This document shows, one piece after another, positions 55,950-64,000 of a stretch of DNA of 64,000 bases. The translations under genes and the position numbers were made by a program. The notes under the pieces are model-generated. The model made no database searches. It was given only the letters and a program-made list of their open reading frames with translations, and was not told where the DNA came from. How positions within the stretch are numbered: position 1 is the first letter of the stretch; each line of letters starts with the position of its first letter. Origin of the DNA: Persicaria tinctoria (Eukaryota; Streptophyta; Magnoliopsida; Caryophyllales; Polygonaceae). The stretch covers positions 3,592,001 to 3,656,000 of the forward strand of contig JBANSL010000009.1 of NCBI GenBank assembly GCA_037127255.1, given 5' to 3'.

Positions 55950-56840
55950 GGGATAACAGAAAAACGTGGTCTAAGACCGTATTTTATTAACAAACAAAAA
56001 AAATTCTAAAATTGGAGTAATGGTTGAAAAAAATTAACAAAATTAAAAGAAATGCGGGTTGAAACCACTTTTCTTTGTTAATTTATTTCGAAATGAATTA
56101 CACAATTGTTTTTTATTAATTTTTTTATTCAGGGAAAAGGAAAAGGAACGCTGGGGTCGCTGGTTAGGGAAAGAGGGAGGAGGCCGGAGTCCTGATTTCG
56201 GGCAGGGACGAGGCGGATGCCGGAGAGAGGAGGTCGGAGGTCGCTGGTGAAAGGAGGAGAGGGGAGGTCGGAGTCCCGATTTGGGGCAACCATTGACCGA
56301 TTCGAGGCCGGAGGTCACTGGTGGGAAGGAGGAGATTCGGGCAATCTACGGCTTGGGAAGAAGGCTGGAGGTTCGATTTCGATCAGGGAGGAGGTCGGGC
56401 AGGTGGGATATGGAGTCGGGGCGATGGCGGTGGAGTTGTAGGCGAGGCGTCGGGGCTATGGCGGTTGCAGGCGGGAGGAAGGCGGGGCTGGGGGGAGGGG
56501 GGAGGAAGATGGAGCTGCAGGTGTCGAAGGGCCATGACGGGAGAAGATCCTCTCTCCGGTCTCCGTCCCCCGGCCTCGTCCGGCCTCTGGCCCCCGGCCT
56601 CCGGCCTCGTCCCTACCCGTCCCTCTTTCCCCCACTAGCAACCTCGACGCTGCTTGAAGTCGCGCCATTAGGGTAAAATTTAATAAAAACAATTATATAA
56701 TTCATTTTGAAATAAATTAACAAAGAAACGCGGTTTCAACCCGCGTTTCTTTTTGTTAATTTTTTCACCCATTACTCCAATTTTAGAATTTTTTCTTGTT
56801 AATAAAACGCGGTCTTAGACCGCATTTTTCTGTCATGCCC
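55950..56840. mobile_element. Mutator-like/foldback element 3 in the BEL1-like gene promoter
   Basis: Inverted repeats of about 170 bp: from GGGATAACAGAAAAACG (55950) inward, and the reverse complement from GGGCATGACAGAAAAATGCGG (56840) inward, aligning through CTAAAATTGGAGTAATGG to TTTTTATTAA. Each arm contains two smaller palindromes around GGTCTAAGACC and GCGGGTTGAAACCRC. The 0.5 kb centre (56140-56660) is GC-rich with GGAGGTCGGAG repeats and could be captured host DNA. There is no transposase and no clear target duplication. Confidence 0.75.
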
Positions 56841-56963
56841 GCAAAAAACGAATATAGTTTTGTTTTGTAGCATTTTCTTTTCCCCCTCAAAATTAATTAA
56901 TTAAAAAATAGAAATTCCCACCAATCTCTCTTTCTCTGAGGATTGTCTTCTGTGAGAGAGAGA

Positions 56964-57479
56964 TATAAAAGTCATCCTGTAAACTAAGTGAAAGACCCTC
57001 CCTCCATTATATTTGTGTTTGCTCTCTCTCTCTCTCACATCACCATCATCACCATCACATATCTCTTTCCATTGGAAGGCGATTGAAGAACACTTCACTG
57101 CATACCTACCGCTTCCAATTACAGAATTGAACCTAGACGAAGCCCTTGAATTGATTCATAAATCAAATTGAGATCGAGGAGTCAAGCAACGAACACGACT
57201 CCGTAGCTCAATTCTCTAAACTCCAGGCCTTTCAATTTCAGGATACACCTGTACGTGTGGGTGCTTCCAAACCCTTTTTCTTGCTTCCATATATTATCCA
57301 AAGCCAAAGGTATTTTTTCTTATAACTCAAAATCCCCAATTCAACTTCTCTTAAATTTAATCCTCCTCGATCCCTAATTAAACAAGCCCTTTTCTTTGAT
57401 GCTGGGAATAGATCGACAAGTTATTAATTGGTCCACCGGACTTTAACCCCCCGTTGATGATGAAGAAATCAACGGCAAT
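56964..57479 (+). promoter_or_regulatory. TATA box and 5' leader of the BEL1-like gene
   Basis: TATAAAA at 56964-56970 follows a GA-rich stretch. About 510 bases of CT/CA-rich leader precede the ATG at 57480. Several GT/AG pairs within 57090-57440 would allow a leader intron, but I cannot choose one. The Mutator-like element ends only about 120 bases upstream of the TATA box. Confidence 0.5.
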
Positions 57480-60008
57480 ATGGGCATAGCAACGCCATCA
57501 AAGAAACACTTCAATTCGATTCCGATTCCGATTCCGATCCACACAGGTAATTCTATGTCCGAGGGTTACCACCAAAGCCACCAGGGAATCTTCTCTTTTC
57601 CGTCGCCGTCAAATGGGTTCGACGTCAGAGCTACCGATCAGCAAGCTGCAGGGTTACCCCCGTCGGTTTACGAGTCGGCAGCGACCGGGACGCTGTCGGA
57701 GATGTTCAATTTCGCCGGTGCAGCCCCGCCGGAGTTACATCCGCAGATCTCGGAGTCTGCCGCTGCAGCCATGCAGCTTTTCCTCACTGACCCGCAGCCG
57801 AGGTCACCGACACCGTCACCTCACTACCAACACCACCAGCCGCCGCCCCCTCCGTCCACCCACATGTTGCTTCCCGGCCAGGGCTTTCACGCCATCTCCG
57901 GCCATCAGCCCCAATTCACATGGATGCCGGACGCCGAAGGGAGCGGTGGCGGAATTGTCGGAGGACAAGGCTTGTCGTTGTCGCTCTCCTCAACCTTGGA
58001 GGCCGCCAAGGCCGAGGAGGAGCTGAGGATCGGCGGTGGCGGAATGATGTTCTTTGGTAACCAAGAAGTGCTTGGAGGTGGAGGAGCTTCTTCAAGTACT
58101 TCATTCAAGAATTTTGGAGTACAACAACAACACACCCAAAATCAAAATGTGATGCAATTACAAGGCTATGGCATAGGCCACCACCTTTCGGGTGATATCG
58201 GATTCGGGTCATCTCTAGCCACTCCTGCGTCAGGAATGGGGATGATTAATGTTTTGAGGAATTCAAAGTACGCCAGGCTGGCGCAGGAGTTGCTGGAGGA
58301 GTTCTGTAGTGTCGGACGAGGACAACTGAAGAAGAATAAGTTGTCTCGGAACAACTCAACCGCCACCGCGAGCACGAGCGGTGGCGGGGCGGGCCCCTCG
58401 TCGGCGACGGATTCGACCAAGGAGCTTCCACCGCTATCAGCGGCTGATAGGATGGAACATCAAAGGAGGAAGGTCAAACTCATAGCAATGCTTGATGAGG
58501 CATGTATCCCAACATTTTTCTCCTTAGCGCTCTCTCTCTCTCTCTCTCTCTTGCCTCTTCTCCCTCTATCAAGAGTCAAGACCAAATCTTCTCTTTTTAA
58601 ATTACTTAATTAATTACCATGTTTGATTACTTTAGAAAACCACTCACACAATTATAAAATTCAAAGCTTAAGCCCCAATTAATAATTAATAATTAATCTT
58701 TGATCATCTATGTGAAGTATTTAATCCTATAGATTGATGCCGGCTGGTTGAATTGTCTTTAAAGTATACATTATTTTTGAATTGGATTATAACTCAAATT
58801 ATACCATTGAGCTTGAATTGATTACACATTTTCTCTTTCCCTTCTCATTTTTACCATTAATACTTTAATTATATAATTATAAATATATATGAATGCAAGA
58901 AATCAAAGCAACAAAATGATACAATATAATTAATCACTTTTTGAAACCCTTGTGTGAAGTTTTGGTCATTGATTATGTATGCTTTTGTTGACTTGTGATG
59001 GGTTAATCATGCACCTTGTTTGTTTCTAAATGCTTTAAAAACATACTTAAAAATGGAATTTGTTTCCCTAAACGCCACTATTAAATAGCTAGCATATATA
59101 TCTTTTGGTGTATATGAATGATTATTTGATTCCCCTTTCATGATATGAAAGATCCTCTCATGAAATCTTGTAGCTAGGGTTAATTACAATACAATATCTC
59201 AAATTAAGAATTGGACTAGCTGGTGTAATGGTATTACTAATTACTAATATATAAATATAATCAACATTAATTAATTAGTAGATTCTAGCTAGTGTGGATC
59301 GACATTCTAATTGCACCATCTCTTTCTCTCTTTAATTTTGTCTCTTCCAGCATTGTCAGTTGAGTGAAAACAACCCTTCTACTTCCCAGATCTTGCTTAG
59401 AAATCAAACTAGAATCGGTCGATATCGATCTGACCTAACAACCACCATATATATATATGTGTGTGTGTACGGACATAAATATATATATATTGTTCTTGTA
59501 CTAATCTAGCTAATTAAGAACATTGTTTAGCAGTACTATAGTGATGGATATATGCTTAATTAGATTTATGTATAGTATTGCAGGTGGAGAGAAGGTACAG
59601 CCAATATTGTGAGCAAATGCAGATGGTGGTGAACTCATATGATCTAGTGATGGGGTTTGGAGCAGCAATCCCATACACGGCCCTCGCACAGAAGGCCATG
59701 TCTAGGCACTTCAGGTGTCTGAAGGACGCGATACAAGAGCAATTGAAGCGAAGCTGCGAGGTTCTAGGAGACAAGGATGTGACGGGGAGCACAGGGATAA
59801 CCAAAGGGGAGACACCGAGGCTGAAGATGTTGGAGCAGAGCCTGAGGCAGCAAAGAGCCTTCCACCAAATGGGGATGATGGATCAGGAGGCTTGGAGGCC
59901 TCAAAGAGGCTTGCCTGAGCGTTCAGTCAACATCTTGAGGGCATGGCTGTTTGAGCACTTCCTTCATCCGTACGTTCCTTTCACTTCTACTTCTAGCTCG
60001 CTCGATCA

Positions 60009-60051
<43 letters not shown>

Positions 60052-60403
60052 TCATCTTCAATTCATAGATCTGCAATTCATTAATCACTTAATTTCATGC
60101 ATTATATTGGTTGATTGTTTACTAGTAATTAAGTTTGTTTAGGATCACATACATACAACAACTAACCTTAACCTTGAGTATGTATTTGGTTGAGGGGATT
60201 TCTGGTATTAGGAATGGATTGGAGAATCACTTGATCAACCAAATGTCACATAAATGCTACTAGGACATTACTTTGCTGTACTCACATTTACGTTGTTTAT
60301 CTTTATAGAGTCACATTATCTGGTATATTGATTAAATGCCATTACCAAATTGACAAAATAACCAAACAGCAAAAGTGACTTATATATTATTTAGTGTTAT
60401 TTT

Positions 60404-60438
<35 letters not shown>

Positions 60439-61258
60439 GAACACGATCCAAGATTACTTAAGGGGAAAATGCCTTTTACTCTTTCTACAATTGTATGAGG
60501 GTTACAAAAGATGAACAGATTCAGTGTGTCATATATGAAAGCTGATCATGTCTTACTTTGAAGCTTTGCTCTTATTCCTGATCATATAATTAAAATCCTC
60601 TTTTCTCTGAGTAGCTTTATCGATCATATATATATATATATATAACCTTCAATTCATCTCCCATCCTCGATCTGCAAGTATCAAATACAACAATCATTTC
60701 ATCACCATATGCATTTATTGCACCTAAGCTATAGCTAGCTAGCTAGCTAGTAAATAATTAAACTAAAAAAAAAAGAGAGAATATATGTCTGTAAAACATA
60801 GTAAAGATGCTCTTTATATTTGAAAAAGAAACGCCTACTGATTTTATTATAAACCAAAGTGGTCCTACATGCAGGACCAGTCTATGTCCATCAAATATAT
60901 CTCAATCCTCAGGTTCCTATCTATACACATTTAAGACTCTAGCTATATGTGTAAATGTAACTCATATATATATATACATGTTCCATTTCAGTAAATTCAT
61001 CCATCCTTTTTCATGGTCATGCTCAGCTCTTCACCTGAATTTCAAAGAGAGATTTGATATATATATCTACAATTGATCCAAGATTGTTATTAACATACCA
61101 ACAAGTAACAACCAACAGATAGCGATAATTAGATGCCGATCCAACTCCATAAACTGATTGATACATATATGCATATCATATATAGTTTTCTACTGAACTT
61201 TCATCAAGGATATATTATATACCCCTGATGAGATCTTAAACTTACCCCTGATTTAAAA

Positions 61259-61317
<59 letters not shown>

Positions 61318-61731
61318 AAATGGTTGATAAAAGGAAACAAAATAATCAAGTGGTCCTATCTAAAATGCAAAGGAAAACACAGCAGTGCAATGCAGTGGGT
61401 GTGGGTGTGGGTGTGCTGTTTTTATCTCCTTTTTTTTTTCCCTCTCTTTGCTTTGTTTCTCTTTAGTCTAGCTTAGATTCTCACGCTCAACAGGGAAAAC
61501 ACACCTAAAGAAAGAAATTCAAAGACCAATTGGTTTTGGTACTTTTGGTTTCCCCATTTGTGCAAATATATATAAAGACATTTTTTAATTTATTTGATAT
61601 ATATTATTTGGGTTTCATCTTCTGGTGTTAATATATTATATATATGGAATGCAATTCTGGGGTGATTCAGGTACCCAAGTGATGCTGATAAGCATCTGTT
61701 GGCTAGGCAGACTGGCTTATCCAGAAACCAG
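57480..61731 (+). CDS. BLH2/BLH4-like: BEL1-like homeodomain protein, SAW1/SAW2 (BLH2/BLH4) type, exons 1-3
   Basis: TALE-class homeodomain transcription factor. Exon 1, 57480-58499 (340 codons): N-terminal motifs shared with SAW proteins (SMSEGYHQSHQGIFSF, LSEMFNF, AAAMQLFL), GQGLSLSLSS near residue 163, the SKY region (VLRNSKYARLAQELLEEFCS, from residue 258), then the BELL domain start (LSAADRMEHQRRKVKLIAML). Exon 2, 59584-59969: rest of BELL (VERRYSQYCEQMQMVVNSYD), then the homeodomain start (WRPQRGLPERSVNILRAWLF). Exon 3, 61671-61731: YPSDADKHLLARQTGLSRNQ. The last exon, with VSNWFINARVR, is not in the window. Intron 1 has a GC donor (GAG|GCATGT); intron 2 is CC|GTACGT...TTCAG|G. SAW1/SAW2 repress KNOX genes at leaf margins with KNOX/BELL partners. 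The frame is open throughout, so the gene is probably functional. Confidence 0.92.
58500..59583 (+). other. Intron 1 of the BEL1-like gene (GC-AG)
   Basis: 1084 bp. The donor is GCATGT directly after the conserved codons LDE; the acceptor is TATTGCAG before GTGGAGAGAAGG (VERR). It contains a (CT)n run near 58528-58550. No other GT donor nearby keeps the conserved BELL junction. Confidence 0.8.
59970..61670 (+). other. Intron 2 of the BEL1-like gene
   Basis: 1701 bp with GT-AG ends, interrupting the homeodomain between Pro and Tyr. It contains TA microsatellites at about 60010-60048, 60418-60438, 60628-60644 and 61261-61314 and no coding frame of note. Confidence 0.8.
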
Positions 61732-62177
61732 GTTCCTCATCTCTTTCATCTCTCTTGGATTGCAGATATTCATATTATATATTGCTTAATTAATTTTATC
61801 TTTTTCTTAAAATCATAAAATTCATCATATAAATTTGTGAAATGTCCTGTTGGTATTAACCAAACGACTACCTTTGGACAATTTGATACATTTTTTTTTC
61901 CATAGAAAATTTGATATTTTAAATACAAGTACTAATATTTGAGTAACAAAATATAATACAACTTTGATCAGAAGCAAATAATTATTTAGAATTTTATTTT
62001 AAATTAATTCAAAATTTTGTTAGTTTTTTTTTCCTTTCAATAACATACAAAAAATCCTACGACCCTCTATAATTTTCTTGTGCCAAACTGAACTAGTCAC
62101 AAATTAGATTTTTTTTTATAAAAAAAATTACTCATAACCATTTTTATTTAAAGAAATCTTTGAAAGTTAATTATGGT

Positions 62178-62212
<35 letters not shown>

Positions 62213-62458
62213 CACAGTGGGTTGATTATACAAGAAGAAATACATTGTGGGTACAAAGATTTATGTGATCTGTTTCAAGTTCATGGGAACATTAACTATG
62301 AATATATGTCCATTAATTATGACTACCAACAAAATCAGATAATAATGAATTATTCAGAGGAAACCCCCAAAAAGGAGTCTTTATGAAGAGAATTAGATGT
62401 TTGTCTCTCTTGCAAAAGTGTTTTCTATAAATTTATAAGAATCTGACACATCATAGGG

Positions 62459-62495
<37 letters not shown>

Positions 62496-64000
62496 TATTA
62501 AATGTTGTAAAGTAAAGAAGTTTATTGTTTTTTTTTATATAAAAAAAAGTTGAAAAAAACACATATGGGTCATGCTCCATGTTTTCACCCTCCAATATAT
62601 ATATGCCTCCATGCAGTGCATGAAATAATAATTAATAATAATAACATTACATATAATATATACTGATCCATTGATCAGGTGATCTGATAAAAAAAAAAAA
62701 ATGATTCATAAAAGATGTATTAATTTCTCATTCAGACACATAATAATAATAAAAATAAAGGGATGAGTTGCTTTCAGTGTCAAAAAAGGGACAGTAATAA
62801 AATTGTACCAAACACAACACATACTTGTTTTGGTTTTATCATTGTCTCTTTCATCCTCTCCTTCCTTTCATTTTCTCTCCATGCATTCTGAAAAACTTTC
62901 ATTTCTCTCTTGAAAGCTGCATTGCTGCACTTCTCTTTATCTGCACCTCCATCCCATTCTAATCACTATTTTATATCCCTCCCTTTTTTTTCCAAAATAT
63001 TTTTTGTCAGCTAAAGCTTCAACTTTTATTCACCACTTAATTAAAATTTCCAAAATTATTTAATAAATTAACTCGTTCCTTACTTAATCCAATCATTTTA
63101 TAACCACAGTATGCAGATTATGATTCAAGTGTCAATACAATATATTTTTTTAGTTAACTATGTAGAAAGTGGGTGGGTGACTACCTCATTCATAGGTATT
63201 TATCTTAATTAAGTACTTGTCCCTATCATAAATCTTAATTAAGTATTACTGAATAAAAAGTATTGAAGAAAGTTTATATATAGCCTGCCAAGATGGACTC
63301 TAAATTATACTAGTATATATCAAAGGAGGATATACATATTATATATGTGATTTAGTACTAAAAAATATAGTATGGTTCAAGATATCAGTGGTTGATTGAA
63401 GATTTGATAAACTTTAATATATGATTTCATCTCCTAATCTTGATTAGGTAGCAATTTTTTTTAGCCCCATGATTGAGTTCTCTGCTTACAGTTTTATTGA
63501 CTTTTTCTTCTCATAAACCTATCATATACATCATTGAATTTTCAGTGTGTGATTTAGTTGTGTGCTTCATTTAATTTTCATGACCATGTGATACATTATA
63601 ATTTCATATGAACACTTGCTTTTTCTTCATATTTATTTGACATTTTTCATGTCAATTTAAATACAAGACTTTTATAGTGTCTACTGGATTTTGGTACGGT
63701 AGGTTTGGGTGTTGAAAGCATTGATTTTGTACTATTTTCATTCGACAAAACATATATATCATTTTAGAGTGTTAATTTTATTCTATAAAAACATGTCATT
63801 TTAAATATTTGGGGTTTTACTTTACGAAAATATCTTTGTAATGATTAATAAGTATGTTGTTAGTTGCAGTTTTCAATAAAGTAAAAAATAGTTTCATAAA
63901 TAATGGGTAAAATAGTACTCCATATTGTTGATTTTCTTAAAAATTATGCACGGGTTAAAATTACATGTTTTGGCGAGCTGATGGAGTATATCCATCCAAC
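61732..64000 (+). other. Start of intron 3 of the BEL1-like gene, runs off the window
   Basis: The donor GTTCCT follows SRNQ. No WFINAR-coding exon is seen up to base 64000, so the intron is at least 2.27 kb. TA tracts lie at about 62180-62208 and 62461-62492. A Stowaway-like element lies at 63745-63987. Confidence 0.65.
63745..63987. mobile_element. Diverged Stowaway-like MITE in intron 3
   Basis: The middle matches the element at 22229-22470 (TTTACGAAA, TGTTAGTTG, AATAAAGTAAAAA in the same order). The right end GATGGAG is followed by TA. The left end is too diverged to place exactly. Confidence 0.55.

Noticed and set aside
56043..56692. Long Pro/Gly/Arg-rich frames inside Mutator-like element 3
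   Set aside because: Several frames on both strands are open at once, as expected from GGAGG-type repeats; no domain is seen.
57613..58026. Arg/Ser-rich frame overlapping BEL1-like exon 1
   Set aside because: It is in another frame of a GC-rich conserved exon and has no supporting feature.
58500..58613. Continuation of the BEL1-like reading frame past 58499
   Set aside because: It runs into a CT microsatellite and AT-rich DNA. The conserved BELL sequence resumes at 59584, so this is intron.

Overview
The window is plant nuclear DNA, almost certainly from a eudicot. It holds plant-type Ty3/gypsy retrotransposons, L1 and RTE LINEs, hAT, Stowaway and Mutator-like elements, and one recognisable host gene, a BEL1-like homeobox gene at the right end. 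Nearly everything else is transposable-element DNA, much of it nested, so the window is mostly a record of successive insertions.

Layout. 1-3834: left part of an Athila-type Ty3/gypsy element on the minus strand (gag, tRNA-Asp primer site, one LTR). 3835-9449: gene-poor repeats, with a 0.4 kb duplication, a short relic of a histidine-phosphotransfer (AHP) exon and two hAT miniature elements with 8-bp target duplications. 9450-14874: a solo LTR of the same Athila-like family, split by a 3.8 kb unclassified insertion. 15-18 kb: repeats and an RTE-clade LINE relic. 18344-21830: a decayed L1-type LINE on the minus strand. 23090-42656: a young 19.6 kb Ty3/gypsy element (Tat/Ogre-like; LTRs about 99% identical by eye) with a 5.3 kb non-autonomous Athila-like element nested in it. 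43-50 kb: a hAT miniature element, two adjacent Mutator-like elements and a retroposed fragment. 50417-55465: an L1-type LINE, a SINE inserted at the LINE's own target site, a hAT miniature element in the LINE leader and a second SINE-like insertion in its ORF2. 55950-56840: a third Mutator-like element just upstream of the BEL1-like gene. 57480 to the right edge: exons 1-3 of a SAW1/SAW2-type (BLH2/BLH4) gene; the last exon lies outside.

The main discovery candidate is the 19.6 kb element. Besides gag, protease, reverse transcriptase, two RNase H domains and integrase, its 3' region carries four small B3-type DNA-binding genes (three antisense with the same intron position, one sense) and a three-exon antisense gene encoding a PF04195-like domain plus a coiled coil. 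The hexamer TCCGCG/CGCGGA is strikingly over-represented across the whole element (about 60 CCGCG/CGCGG sites plus about 10 in a 78-bp minisatellite, and 17 full CCGCGG palindromes), but is rare elsewhere in the window. An element that encodes several DNA-binding proteins and is littered with one short motif resembles the VANC/VANDAL anti-silencing arrangement. That functional link is inference.

No rRNA gene, CRISPR array or bacterial-type operon is present. Positions of exons, terminal repeats and target duplications were read by eye.
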